Positions 36,073 to 44,999 of a DNA stretch of 45,142 nt are shown in pieces. The notes beneath the pieces were generated by a model, which worked only from the letters and a program-made list of their open reading frames with translations, made no database searches and had not been told where the DNA came from. Each line of letters opens with the position of its first letter. Position 1 is the first letter of the stretch. A program made the position numbers and the translations under genes. Source of the stretch: Chryseobacterium sp. ISL-6 (GTDB lineage: Bacteria > Bacteroidota > Bacteroidia > Flavobacteriales > Weeksellaceae); assembly GCF_018613715.1 (NCBI RefSeq), contig NZ_JAGGPT010000020.1:1-45142 (forward strand). The letters run 5' to 3'.

Positions 36073-38079
36073 CTAACAATTATTACTATCTAACAAATAC
36101 TGAAGTTCCGGATCATTATTAATACGATCCATTTCAGCTGTTACGATGTTATTTATATCTCTTTTTATTTGTTTGTAATTACCATCAATTACCTGTCTCA
36201 TTGTATCCTCACCTTTTTCAGTATTAAAAGATAAAATATCGGGTATCTTCTGATACGCTTTGGTTTCTGCAGAAGCCTTTATATTATCTACAACAATTTC
36301 GCAATGAAACATTTTTTGATCTATTCGTTCACCATAGTTATCGGATATAGCTCCGACAAAAATCCCCTGTGTAAGTGTAGAAATCTTGGAAGCAGGTATT
36401 AAGCTATCTAATTGTGTGGATATGGAAGTTGAAGTATCATTTCGATTAATGGTTATGCTCTGACGCTTTTGTAGGATTTTACCAAAACGTTCCGAAAGGC
36501 TTTTCGCGGTCTCTCCCACTACCTGACCGCTAAAAATATTTCCTACGGTATTTTGGATCACCTTACTTTCCTTATCACCATAATCACGCGTCAATTGAGA
36601 ATAGTCTTGAAACCCCAGACAAACGGCTACTTTATTACTTCTGGCAGTGGCGATAAGATTATCCAATCCCCTAAAATATATCGTTGGTAATTCATCAATA
36701 ATAATCGAACTTTTTAGCCGCCCTTTCTTATTGATCAATTTTACAATTCTCGAATTATATAACCCCAATGCAGCCGAATAGATATTCTGCCTGTCCGGGT
36801 TATTTCCGACACATAATATTTTAGGTTCTTTTGGGTTATTGATATCTAATGAAAAATCATCACCTGTCATTACCCAATACAAACTTGGAGATATCATCCT
36901 CGACAGAGGTATTTTGGCCGAAGCGATCTGTCCCTGTAGCTGATCCTGAGCTCCACCCTGCCAGGCATCCATAAAAGGAGAAAGATAATTTTCCAGCTCA
37001 GGATAAGAAGTCAATATCGTAAATACCTCTGAATATTTTTTGTTTAAAAGTTCAATGGCATGGGGAAACGTACAGTATCTACCATTCTCATATATTTTTA
37101 AAAACCATATGATGGCTGCTAAAAGAATGATGGGGCTTTCTACAAAAAAATCACCTTGTTTCTGTATCCAACTTCGGTTCAGGTTTAACATAATGGTATA
37201 TGCTGCTTCATAAGCATCTGAAATATCCGTCATAAAATCAGGATTTAAGGGGTTACAGCGATGACTTTTTCTAGGGTCATCAAAATTAATGACATAAAAC
37301 TGCGGTTTGATTATATATTTATCCTGATGCTTCAATAAATGATTATAGGCTATGGTTGAAAGATCATCGAATTTGAAATCATAGATGTACATTGAGAATC
37401 CTTTTTCAATCTGCTGTTTAATATAATTGTTGATAACAGCATATGATTTTCCGGATCCGGGTGTACCTAATAGTATGGTTGCCCTGAATGGATTAACAAT
37501 ATTGATCCATCCGTTATTCCATTTCCCTTTATAATAGAACTTCGTAGGCAGGTTAATAGAATACTCATTTTCCATCAGTTTGGTTTCCTGCATAAAACTT
37601 TCATTTTCGTTATTAAAAACATCTGCCATCAGGTTATTTTTAAGTAACCGGCTCATCCATACCCCAGCCATTAACAAGGCAATATACCCTAAAGAGATAC
37701 TTAGTATGTATAAGAATGTCCCTATATTTGTTGATACATTGAGCAGATGAATATTCACGAAGAACAATGCTATACCAGAACCTAGAACCCAATAAATCTT
37801 AGACCAGGTGATCTTCTCATTTTTCACACCTTTTGTTCCTAAACAGCTTAAAGCCAATAAGACCAAAGCAAAAACTTTGGTATAGATGGGATGAGAAAAC
37901 AGTCCTGCAGTTCTTTGGAAATTTTGTAGTATTTTATTGATAATTTCCAGGGTCCATCCTCTTGCAAGAAAAAATCCATAACAATACCTGTATAAGTGCA
38001 TGAGCAGCATAAGAATACTTACTGCTCTCATCAACGCCATGATTTTAGCTAATCCTCTTAAATCGTCCTCTCCTTGCAT
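36073..38079 (-). CDS. mobC: MobC/TraG-type conjugative coupling ATPase
   Basis: A 668-residue type IV coupling protein that links the relaxosome to the transfer channel. The start MQGEDDLRGLAKIM and a following RYCYGFF fit the YWFCY N-terminal motif of Bacteroidetes MobC. Four membrane segments lie in the first 145 residues. Walker A GTPGSGKS is at residues 205-212, with Walker B in KSSIIIDELPTIYF and the TraD/VirD4-like FPHAIELLNK region and C-terminal conserved block. It lies downstream of mobB and a porin gene on the same strand. Catalytic motifs are intact. Confidence 0.9.
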   Translation of the reverse strand: MQGEDDLRGLAKIMALMRAVSILMLLMHLYRYCYGFFLARGWTLEIINKILQNFQRTAGLFSHPIYTKVFALVLLALSCLGTKGVKNEKITWSKIYWVLGSGIALFFVNIHLLNVSTNIGTFLYILSISLGYIALLMAGVWMSRLLKNNLMADVFNNENESFMQETKLMENEYSINLPTKFYYKGKWNNGWINIVNPFRATILLGTPGSGKSYAVINNYIKQQIEKGFSMYIYDFKFDDLSTIAYNHLLKHQDKYIIKPQFYVINFDDPRKSHRCNPLNPDFMTDISDAYEAAYTIMLNLNRSWIQKQGDFFVESPIILLAAIIWFLKIYENGRYCTFPHAIELLNKKYSEVFTILTSYPELENYLSPFMDAWQGGAQDQLQGQIASAKIPLSRMISPSLYWVMTGDDFSLDINNPKEPKILCVGNNPDRQNIYSAALGLYNSRIVKLINKKGRLKSSIIIDELPTIYFRGLDNLIATARSNKVAVCLGFQDYSQLTRDYGDKESKVIQNTVGNIFSGQVVGETAKSLSERFGKILQKRQSITINRNDTSTSISTQLDSLIPASKISTLTQGIFVGAISDNYGERIDQKMFHCEIVVDNIKASAETKAYQKIPDILSFNTEKGEDTMRQVIDGNYKQIKRDINNIVTAEMDRINNDPELQYLLDSNNC

Positions 38080-38217
38080 TTTCTAACATTTATTATTTGG
38101 TTACGAATATAAATCCTGGAAAACTCTTTTTTTCTAAAGAAGAAACTATTGACTTTATGTGGCTTTATTTGGCGTCAGATCAATCTTTCAGTTTTTAGAA
38201 CTCTTCATATAGAATAT

Positions 38218-38883
38218 TTATTTGAATATGTAATTTAAAGTAAGTGCTATAACCTGTTCAGACTTTTTGCTATCGGTACCTCCTGCTTCTTTTGCGAGGC
38301 CCGGATACGTATTTGAAAGTCCAAAATCATATTTTAAAGCTAATTCCAGTTGTCTTTTATAGCTATACCCTATCCCTAATCCAAGACCAAAATTAAAGCC
38401 TTTAGCTTTTCCATTTACTAAAGGATTTGTGGAATTAACATCAGGATCATAATAAGGTCTGCTATGAGGTGCATTTCTAACGTTCTGACTAATTAAAAAA
38501 TTGAATCTTGGGCCAATTAATCCAAAAAACTCTGAAGCTTCTTCAGAAAAATATCCTTTAAGATAAAGAGGTACACTAAGATAATTATTGGCGTATACTG
38601 CATCATAACCATCTCTACCTTTAAGATCACGTTCTTTTCCTGTTTCTCCTGCACCATAGAATAATAATTCAGGCTGTATAAAGAATTGATTTGTTTTTTC
38701 TATGGAAATCAAAGCTAAAGCTCCTATTTGACCTGTATACCGGGGTCCTGACGGGTTATGTGCATTGGCTACTCGCGAATAGTTTGCTCCTCCAGTTACA
38801 CCGAATCTTATGCTATTCCATTGGATCTGTCCAAAGGATAGAGCAGAAAAGGTTAAAGTGGAGATTAATAAGATTTTTTTCAT
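38218..38883 (-). CDS. Outer-membrane beta-barrel (PorT-like) protein, cargo
   Basis: A 221-residue exported protein with signal peptide MKKILLISTLTFSALSFG. It has alternating strands (IRFGVTGGANYSRVANAHNP, YTGQIGALALISIEKTNQFF, LYLKGYFSEEASEFFGLIGP) and ends with the barrel closing motif EQVIALTLNYIFK. This matches the porin-family/PorT branch of Bacteroidetes, which form small eight-strand barrels in the outer membrane. It lies between mobC and mobB, unusual for a conjugation operon, so it is probably cargo. Hairpins at 38953-39060 separate it from mobB. Confidence 0.8.
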   Translation of the reverse strand: MKKILLISTLTFSALSFGQIQWNSIRFGVTGGANYSRVANAHNPSGPRYTGQIGALALISIEKTNQFFIQPELLFYGAGETGKERDLKGRDGYDAVYANNYLSVPLYLKGYFSEEASEFFGLIGPRFNFLISQNVRNAPHSRPYYDPDVNSTNPLVNGKAKGFNFGLGLGIGYSYKRQLELALKYDFGLSNTYPGLAKEAGGTDSKKSEQVIALTLNYIFK

Positions 38884-39290
38884 ATGTTTTGTATTATAAT
38901 TTTAGTGATAGTCGAACGAATACCTCTGATCTGTATGCAGAAATTGATTTAATAAGATCCGGTAAAAATATAACCACACCGGATCTTAAACATGAAAACT
39001 AAGACAAACCAGTCTCTAGTGTATAAACATGATACACTGAAGTACTCTTTAAAGAGTACTCAAACTTAAAAAAGATATTTTTCATATTCTGCTTAATGGT
39101 AATAATATTATCACTAACGGACTGTAGTTTTTTAACTAATGGAAACAAAGCTTATATTATAATTTTATCATTCTTTATTCTATAGAATAAGCCAATGGGA
39201 TTAAATTTCAGAAGACATTTATAGGTGCTCCTATATTTTTAGTTCAAACGATAAATACTCACAAAAAGGTTTTACTACATAAGGTTCGTT
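38884..39290. other. Gap between porin and mobB with tandem hairpins
   Basis: A 407-base gap. It contains three inverted repeats at 38953-38988, 39019-39037 and 39041-39060, described separately. The rest is AT-rich and shows no coding frame. Confidence 0.5.
38953..39060. repeat. Three tandem inverted repeats
   Basis: TAAGATCCGGT/ACCGGATCTTA (38953-38963 and 38978-38988, 11 pairs), GTGTAT/ATACAC (39019-39024 and 39032-39037), and the perfect 20-base palindrome AGTACTCTTTAAAGAGTACT (39041-39060). No T-run follows a stem, so this may be an operator or structured leader rather than simple terminators. Confidence 0.6.
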
Positions 39291-40568
39291 TTACCTTTTC
39301 CGTTTCTTTCTGTTTTTCATCTGGTTAGCAAACTCCTTCTCCTGATAATCTTCTTCATTTGTGAAGGTTAACAATCCACTAACATCCTCAAATAGATTAT
39401 TTTCTAGGTGGCCAGATATTATAGCCACATCTAAAAAATCAAATAGATAATGAAGGTTTTCCTTTTCTTTATTATGAGATATTGTGGTGTGATGTTGTGC
39501 GGATTCTATATTTTCATGGTTGATATTATTATTCCACAAATCATTAAAAATACTAGCAGAAAAATCCTTCCCTAAGCCAGAACCATTCCATACCGTTTTT
39601 GAATTATGATCAATAAACGTGATTCCATATAGGCGTCCGGTAGCATTTCTGCGAACTATCGTATTGATCCCCTGATGTATTAAAACACTTTTAAAATCTT
39701 TCTCATTATTGGTATACTTTAGAGCATGATCAACGATCACTTTAACAGTATCTTTAGCCTCAATGCCAGTTAAAGATTTTTTACATTTTATAAAATGTGA
39801 CTCCAACGCATTGAGTTCTGTACTTTTTCCAAATAAGGATGCTTTAAAAGGATGTCCTATTCTTTCCCCATTTTTATCCAATGGAAAATACATCAATCCA
39901 AGATGCATTTTTTTATGCAGTTCACTTTCTACTTTTTCAACGCTAATATTGAATAAAGACAATAGTGCATTGTATTGTCCAAAAGTTTGGAACTGATAGT
40001 ACCGGGGCAGGTGTTTTATCACCGAAGCGATCTGGTCTTTAACATTCCCTGATTTATAGTCAACAGGTTGAAAGTTTTTTTCGTTTTTCTCAAGCTTTTT
40101 TGCCCCTGCTGGCATCAGACCATATTTCCTTTCCAATTCTCTGCATACTTCCATGGATCGTCGCTTTTCGAACTTATCTGAAATTTTTTTTCCTTCCTCA
40201 TCGACACATACCGAAACAATGTGGATGTGGGTACGGTCAATATCTGTATGCTTAAAGATGACATAAGGTTGCTCTCCATAACCCATCTCATTCATATATT
40301 CCTGTGCCAATTGTATAAATTGGTCGTCACTGACCTGATCATTGGGATCAGGGTTAAGTGATATATGGAGCGTATGCTTTTCAGTATTGCGATTAGCTAT
40401 CAGGTAAGGTTCGAAAGATGCTGCTAATTGTGCTACAGTATAATGACCGCTTAGGGTTTCAATCATTTTATTGCCCGTTAAAATTTTTCCGTTATCCCGT
40501 TCAACTTTAACATTATTATAAGCCAATACTCCATATAAATTACTGGTTCTTCCAATTTTTGCGATCAT
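39291..40568 (-). CDS. mobB: Relaxase MobB
   Basis: A 425-residue relaxase that would nick oriT and lead the strand in conjugation. It has the family start MIAKIGRTSNLYGVLAYNN, the metal-site pattern KHTDIDRTHIHIVSV with His107, His114 and His116, and preceding KHTLHISLNPDP. The middle holds helical regions (IASVIKHLPRYYQFQTFGQY, VRRNATGRLYGITFIDHNSK) typical of Bacteroidetes MobB. The C-terminus ends with a basic KNRKKRKR. It lies 7 bases after MobA's stop. A nearby oriT-like repeat is at 41065. Confidence 0.9.
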   Translation of the reverse strand: MIAKIGRTSNLYGVLAYNNVKVERDNGKILTGNKMIETLSGHYTVAQLAASFEPYLIANRNTEKHTLHISLNPDPNDQVSDDQFIQLAQEYMNEMGYGEQPYVIFKHTDIDRTHIHIVSVCVDEEGKKISDKFEKRRSMEVCRELERKYGLMPAGAKKLEKNEKNFQPVDYKSGNVKDQIASVIKHLPRYYQFQTFGQYNALLSLFNISVEKVESELHKKMHLGLMYFPLDKNGERIGHPFKASLFGKSTELNALESHFIKCKKSLTGIEAKDTVKVIVDHALKYTNNEKDFKSVLIHQGINTIVRRNATGRLYGITFIDHNSKTVWNGSGLGKDFSASIFNDLWNNNINHENIESAQHHTTISHNKEKENLHYLFDFLDVAIISGHLENNLFEDVSGLLTFTNEEDYQEKEFANQMKNRKKRKR

Positions 40569-40575
40569 TTCTAGA

Positions 40576-41019
40576 TTATTTTTTCAAATGATTCCTGTTA
40601 AATTCTTCTGTTATTGCGATGACCTTTTGACATAATACAACCATTTCGGCGGTTTGTTTTTCCAATTTATACAGAAAAGCGGCGGCTTTCCTTTCAGAAA
40701 AATGGGTATTCAAAAGCTTAACTACCTGATTATAATTAACTCCCACAGCTCGGAACTGAGAAAAGAATGAGGTCAGTCTCATATAAAAATCTACAGATCC
40801 TTTCTCAATTTTCACTGTTTTGATCTCATTTGAAAATAAAACAGAGATAATAAATTTCGCTTTATTACTCATCCCTGATACTTCAAAAAGTGACATTAAT
40901 TTGTTATTTTCTTCATCATTTAATCTGAATACATGTCGGTGTATGCTAGGATCAATCTTTGGCTTTCTGCCACCTCTATTTCTGTTATTGTTCTTATCTT
41001 TCATTACTATTAAATTCAT
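40576..41019 (-). CDS. mobA: Mobilization accessory protein MobA
   Basis: A 147-residue ribbon-helix-helix-type relaxosome protein. The sequence RGGRKPKIDPSIHRHVFRLN, then DEENNKLMSLFEVSGMSNKA, fits the MobA/MbeC family of Bacteroidetes elements, which bind oriT and help the relaxase. The C-terminal half is helical (YNQVVKLLNTHF, FLYKLEKQTAEMVVLCQKV). M6 (41004) is a likely alternative start. It is first in a mobA-mobB pair with a 7-base gap and reads away from the oriT-like repeat. Confidence 0.85.
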   Translation of the reverse strand: MNLIVMKDKNNNRNRGGRKPKIDPSIHRHVFRLNDEENNKLMSLFEVSGMSNKAKFIISVLFSNEIKTVKIEKGSVDFYMRLTSFFSQFRAVGVNYNQVVKLLNTHFSERKAAAFLYKLEKQTAEMVVLCQKVIAITEEFNRNHLKK

Positions 41020-41064
41020 TAAAAATCATAAACCTTGACTTTGGAGAGTGTTTAATTCCCCTGC

Positions 41065-41130
41065 AAAGGGCAAGTTGTTTTGAGGCACAAAAAACAGTTA
41101 TGAGGCACTCAAAACACAACTTGCCCCTTT
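41065..41130. other. Candidate oriT (inverted repeat beside mobA)
   Basis: AAAGGGCAAGTTGTTTTGAG at 41065-41084 and its imperfect complement CTCAAAACACAACTTGCCCC to 41127, with TGAGGCAC repeated in direct orientation (41081 and 41101) between them. It lies 46 bases upstream of mobA, divergent from the tra genes, where oriT is expected. Only position and structure support this. Confidence 0.5.
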
Positions 41131-41708
41131 CCGGTGAAAGGAACTCCTCTACTCTTTGTGGATTAATTGAACTGATAAAAAAAAGAAACCTAAGTTGCCT
41201 GATCTACGGTACAAAGTCTTCATTATATTTATCATATATCCTTCTATTTTAAGACAATACAAATTAAATACTAGTTTTCGTAGCAGCCTTACTACAAAAC
41301 CGGCCAAGCACTGCCACTAAGCGTAAACAGCTTCCTGTTTGGCTAAATCAAATCAATTAACCACTTCTTTGTGCCATCAAGCTGGCAAAACCGTTAGCAT
41401 GTTATGAATCCAGGCTGTAATCAAGAGTGATAATAAGACTGAGTGCAGAGAGAACTGAAGACACTACTGCCAGCAGAATAAGATTCCGTAGTCTTAGATG
41501 TGCTGCCTACTTCATAGCTTTCTGGTTTGCTAGAAACTTGGCGCTCCTATTATCACGCATAACTGAGTTACTGAGTGATTAGGGACAAGCTAGCAGGATT
41601 GCCAGCCTGCTCGAAATCAGGCCACGCAATATCTGTTTAGCTATTAGATATGAAGGACAGATGGGTATCATTCGATAATTATTTTTTAAAATTTAAAGTC
41701 AAATAAAA
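41131..41708. other. GC-richer structured non-coding region before traA
   Basis: A 578-base gene-free stretch. From about 41281 to 41650 GC is roughly 40-52 percent in the lines counted, clearly above the neighbourhood. It contains short stems, AAACAG/CTGTTT (41325-41340) and AGCAGG/CCTGCT (41592-41611), and repeated CTGAGT. There is no start-to-stop frame of interest. It could hold a structured RNA, a partition or binding site for the ParA-like TraA, or an accessory transfer site. Confidence 0.5.
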
Positions 41709-42476
41709 ATGGAACCAAAAAAAAGAACATTATTTATTGCATTTTCGAGCCAAAAAGGTGGTGTTGGAAAAAGTACGTTTACAACAATTTTAGCAAGTTC
41801 CTTACATTATGTATTTGGATATAACGTGGCGGTATTTGATTGTGATTATCCCCAACACAGTATCTCACAAATGCGGCAACGGGATTTGAAAGCTGTTATG
41901 CAAAATGAAATCTTAAAAAAAATTGCTTATAAACAGTTTACAACAATCAACAAAAAGGCCTATCCGATAATTCAATGCAGGTCGGACGAAGCACTAAAAG
42001 AAGCTGAGCGCTTCCTAGAAACTTCACCAGTACATTTGGATGTATTATTTTTTGATTTACCAGGAACCGTAAATACTTCTGGCTTACTTAACACTTTGGC
42101 TGGAATGCATCATATTTTTTCACCCATCACAGCTGATCGCGTAGTAATTGAGAGTACGCTCGCATTTACAGATGTTTTAACTAACGTTCTGATCAAAAAC
42201 GGTCATACTTCTATTGAAACCATCCGGCTATTTTGGAATCAGGTAGATGCTCGGGAAAAGTCTCCATTATATGAATTCTATGAGAAAATTATTGCCGGAC
42301 TAGGGCTTACACTTATGGAAACAAGCATAACGGACAGCAAAAGATTTCGCAAGGAAAGTGAAACGATTGCTAAGACCGTATTTAGATCCACCTTATTACC
42401 TGGCGATAAAAGACTGATTAAAGAATGCCGATTGGATTTATTTATTGAAGAATTTTTGAAAACTGTTAAGTTATAG
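41709..42476 (+). CDS. traA: TraA, ParA-like ATPase of the conjugative element
   Basis: A 255-residue ParA/MinD-type ATPase at the head of the transfer operon in Bacteroidetes elements. The Walker motif KGGVGKST is at residues 16-23, with the DCDYPQHSISQ switch region around 44, and the VLFFDLPGTVN Walker B-like strand near 117. ParA-type proteins position DNA or complexes and may serve element segregation. The gene starts after the GC-richer block and precedes traB by 5 bases. ATPase residues are intact. Confidence 0.88.
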   Translation: MEPKKRTLFIAFSSQKGGVGKSTFTTILASSLHYVFGYNVAVFDCDYPQHSISQMRQRDLKAVMQNEILKKIAYKQFTTINKKAYPIIQCRSDEALKEAERFLETSPVHLDVLFFDLPGTVNTSGLLNTLAGMHHIFSPITADRVVIESTLAFTDVLTNVLIKNGHTSIETIRLFWNQVDAREKSPLYEFYEKIIAGLGLTLMETSITDSKRFRKESETIAKTVFRSTLLPGDKRLIKECRLDLFIEEFLKTVKL

Positions 42477-42481
42477 CAGAT

Positions 42482-42886
42482 ATGAATAAGGACAACAGAA
42501 CAAATTCGAATCCAGACGTCGATGAAGAGTATTTAATGAAAGTAATGGCAGAAGGAACAAGAGATCCCGATGTGCATGAAGCTGATAAGGATCCTCTTTT
42601 TATTGAGGAGAAGCCAAGAATTAGAGAAAAAGCAAGGATCAAAAAAGCATCTGGCAATAATTATGGCAAACAGTTTCTTGTAGCTCACTCTATGAACCGC
42701 AGAGGAGACAAAAGCATCTATATTCGTCAGGAATATCATGAGAGACTCTCCCGTATCGTCCAGGTGATCGGTGAAGACAAAATTCCACTATATGCTTATC
42801 TGGATAATATTCTTGAACATCATTTTTATTTATTTGAGAAAGCAATCACTGACGATTTTAACGAAAAATTCAAACCTCTTTTTTAA
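42482..42886 (+). CDS. traB: TraB-like DUF3408 protein
   Basis: A 134-residue protein that starts 5 bases after traA. The N-terminal part is charged and disordered (RTNSNPDVDEEYLMKVMAEG). The C-terminal part, SIYIRQEYHERLSRIVQVIG, then EDKIPLYAYLDNILEHHF, is the DUF3408 signature, a ribbon-helix-helix-like DNA-binding domain. In Bacteroidetes elements this gene is called traB. It may act with the ParA-like protein to hold DNA. No unusual features. Confidence 0.8.
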   Translation: MNKDNRTNSNPDVDEEYLMKVMAEGTRDPDVHEADKDPLFIEEKPRIREKARIKKASGNNYGKQFLVAHSMNRRGDKSIYIRQEYHERLSRIVQVIGEDKIPLYAYLDNILEHHFYLFEKAITDDFNEKFKPLF

Positions 42887-42895
42887 TTATCCATT

Positions 42896-42961
42896 ATGAA
42901 AAAAAACAAAAAAACAGTACATGGAAAACCATCTTGGAGAAACGGGAAAGTAGAAACATAG
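42896..42961 (+). CDS. Possible tiny ORF between traB and traD
   Basis: A 21-codon frame, MKKNKKTVHGKPSWRNGKVE with one more residue, begins 9 bases after the traB stop. It is too short to assign, but Bacteroidetes elements often carry a short reading frame at this position. It may equally be noise. Confidence 0.25.
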   Translation: MKKNKKTVHGKPSWRNGKVET

Positions 42962-43012
42962 ACCTGACAATTGTGATTCTTATAAAGAAAGATTTAAACC
43001 AATATTTTAATT

Positions 43013-43642
43013 ATGGACATTTTAATTCTAATGGGCCTGATTATCATTATTATCCTTTTAGCACGAGATAAAATGATTATTAACAAGGTAATTAAAGAAA
43101 AAAAATCAATACCCAATCATTTTGTGGCTACAGGGATTATGGGTAAAACAAAACAACCTGAAAGACATTTAATGCCTGCTAACGTCAAAAAACACCAATT
43201 CGCTGAGCGAATTGATGTAGATGATAATTTTGAGACAGAAACCAAAGAGAAAAATCTTTTAAAAGAAATTCTCAAGGAAGAACTTGATGAAGTTTTCGGT
43301 TATGAACTAAATCTTGAAGAAGAAGAGGAAGAATTCATTAATCAAAGATTTCCAAATGGCGATAATGGGTTCGCTCTAGGAGTTACCTTCGATGAACTAA
43401 GTACTGTGGGGGCACTGTTACAGCAAGAACACCTGGAACCAGCCTTGCAGCGAAAAGCAGTAGATATAGTTCAAAAAATACAAGGAACCGAATTATTCAG
43501 CCTAATGGAAAGTTCTATTAAAGGAGCTTCCCATAAGATTGCCGAACTCCTGGATAAAAGTTTATCTACTGAAAAAGATTCAGGTTCTTCCTATTTTAAA
43601 GAAAATGATGTAAGTGATTTTGACATTGGGAAGTTTGTTTAA
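43013..43642 (+). CDS. traD: TraD-like DUF4122 conjugation protein
   Basis: A 209-residue membrane-anchored protein: the N-terminal helix MDILILMGLIIIIILLARDK is followed by a soluble acidic region (KEELDEVFGYELNLEEEEEE) and a conserved FALGVTFDELSTVGALLQQE block and helices (RKAVDIVQKIQGTELFSLME). This fits the DUF4122 protein named TraD in Bacteroidetes elements. Its exact role in transfer is not known. It lies 51 bases after the tiny frame. Confidence 0.7.
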   Translation: MDILILMGLIIIIILLARDKMIINKVIKEKKSIPNHFVATGIMGKTKQPERHLMPANVKKHQFAERIDVDDNFETETKEKNLLKEILKEELDEVFGYELNLEEEEEEFINQRFPNGDNGFALGVTFDELSTVGALLQQEHLEPALQRKAVDIVQKIQGTELFSLMESSIKGASHKIAELLDKSLSTEKDSGSSYFKENDVSDFDIGKFV

Positions 43643-43657
43643 GTGATAATAATTTTA

Positions 43658-44213
43658 ATGAGAACTGAATTGCCATTATTAAATATTGAGGGAACAGATT
43701 TTGATCTGATGGTTAATCACAAAGCCTATGATCTACGAGTTAATAAAGGGGTTTTACCACCATAGAAATTAATAATCATCTTTTTTTGTAGATCTCAGAA
43801 TGGATATGCTTAGGCCAAAGGATGACTTTCTTTCTAAAGTGATTGTATTTGAAGATATTCAGCATTATTTTTCTAAAAAAAGCGACACTTATCTTATCCC
43901 ATACGATCCTAAAAAACATGAATTTTGCGAGCTTGATTATGAAAATATTATCAGCATTCCCAAAGATCTGATTGCAGTGGAATCTCCATTCCAAAAAGCT
44001 CTTGACCCTATAGGCTGGAATCGTAAAGGTGGTTGGAACCTAAAGGAGAATTTAAAACAATTTGGCCTAAAAATGCAATTTAATACCAAATTAATTCCGT
44101 GGGATAAAACTTTTATTATTGATGTTATAAAGGGCAATCTAGAAAAAAAACAGAATGGGAAGCAAAGGAATTTGAAAAACATACCAAAAAATAAAAAAGG
44201 TCAAAAAATGTAA
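43658..44213 (+). pseudogene. Conserved conjugative element gene with two homopolymer breaks
   Basis: The first piece (43658-43765) reads MRTELPLLNIEGTDFDLMVN and stops after GVLPP. Adding one base to the T4 run at 43752-43755 continues TTIEINNHLF, and adding one to the T7 run at 43781-43787 continues FFVDLRMDMLRPKDDFLSKV to the end at 44213. The joined protein of about 185 residues matches a small gene often found between traD and traE (start LPxLNIEGTDF, then LRPKxDFL). Its function is unknown. Two breaks in T runs within 36 bases point to sequencing error. Confidence 0.6.
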
Positions 44214-44232
44214 ACATTACGAAATTCTGTGA

Positions 44233-44262
44233 AGCGTAAAACATAAGTTTTACGCTTTTTCT
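44233..44262 (+). terminator. Terminator before traE
   Basis: AGCGTAAAAC/GTTTTACGCT around ATAA, followed by a T-rich run, 20 bases after the preceding gene. It would separate the traA-traD transcript from traE, unless it is an attenuator. Confidence 0.75.
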
Positions 44263-44471
44263 TTATTTGCAAATATCCCCTGCGATCCAATCAGGTTATT
44301 TCTGGTTATTAAATCAAGCTTTCATTAAATATAAAATCACCTCTCAAGGCAGTTTACAGCCAAGTAAATCCACAGGGTACCGAATCGCCATTATGCCTAA
44401 AATTCTACTCGATATTTGTCAATAAAGCCTGCATGATGCAGGTTCATCGTAACAAATAATCACTTCAAATT

Positions 44472-44774
44472 ATGGAAAAACAAACAAAATTTTCACTAAC
44501 TATTATGGCTATCCTTATGGGTGTCGTTATTTAGGCTCAGGGTAATGGCTCTGCTGGAATAACCGAGGCTACTCAAATGGTCACTTCATATTTTGACCCG
44601 GCGACCAAGCTTATCTATGCTATCGGAGCCGTGGTGGGACTTATCGGAGGTGTTAAGGTCTACAATAAGTTCAGCAGTGGTGACCCGGATACCTCAAAAA
44701 CGGCTGCCAGCTGGTTTGGAGCTTGTATATTCCTTATTGTAGCAGCGACCATCCTACGTTCATTCTTCCTTTAA
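44472..44774 (+). pseudogene. traE: TraE (DUF4134) pilin-like protein with in-frame TAG
   Basis: The frame from 44472 starts MEKQTKFSLTIMAILMGVVI, then has a TAG at 44532-44534, then continues AQGNGSAGITEATQMVTSYF and two membrane segments, IYAIGAVVGLIGGVKVYNKF and FGACIFLIVAATILRS. This is DUF4134/TraE, a VirB2-like small protein with a signal peptide and two membrane helices. The stop lies within the signal region, just before the AQ cleavage point, where an aromatic or Gln codon would be expected. Translation could only resume from an internal Met, without a signal, so the gene is probably inactive unless the base is an error. Confidence 0.75.
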
Positions 44775-44785
44775 GAATTTTGATT

Positions 44786-44944
44786 ATGAATACTTATCTC
44801 ATCAACAAAGGAATTGGAAGATCGGTCGAATTCAAAGGTCTGAAGGCACAGTACCTGTTTATTTTTGCAGGTGGATTGTTGGGAATACTGCTATTGGTGA
44901 TGTTACTGTATATGACAGGCATTAATACTTATATCTGTTTGTGA
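44786..44944 (+). pseudogene. traF: TraF (DUF4133), truncated by an insertion
   Basis: The first 52 residues of TraF, a small membrane protein of the transfer channel: MNTYLINKGIGRSVEFKGLK, then LFIFAGGLLGILLLVMLLYM and GINTYICL, then TGA. Full-length relatives continue for about 55 more residues with a second membrane helix and RYGxHGLMK. Just after this point begins the sequence of an IS481-type element whose transposase starts at 45000, so the IS most likely truncates the gene. The downstream tra genes (traG onward) are not in the window. Confidence 0.75.
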
Positions 44945-44999
44945 ATACGTCAGCCCTTTGTAGACTAATTTAGTAGAAAACTAATATAGTGTTACGAAT

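Noticed and set aside
38953..41660. CRISPR-like repeats
   Set aside because: The inverted repeats differ from one another and there are no regularly spaced identical direct repeats.
485..44534. Stop-codon recoding as an explanation of in-frame stops
   Set aside because: TGA, TAA and TAG all occur in this way and each is a normal stop in nearby genes.
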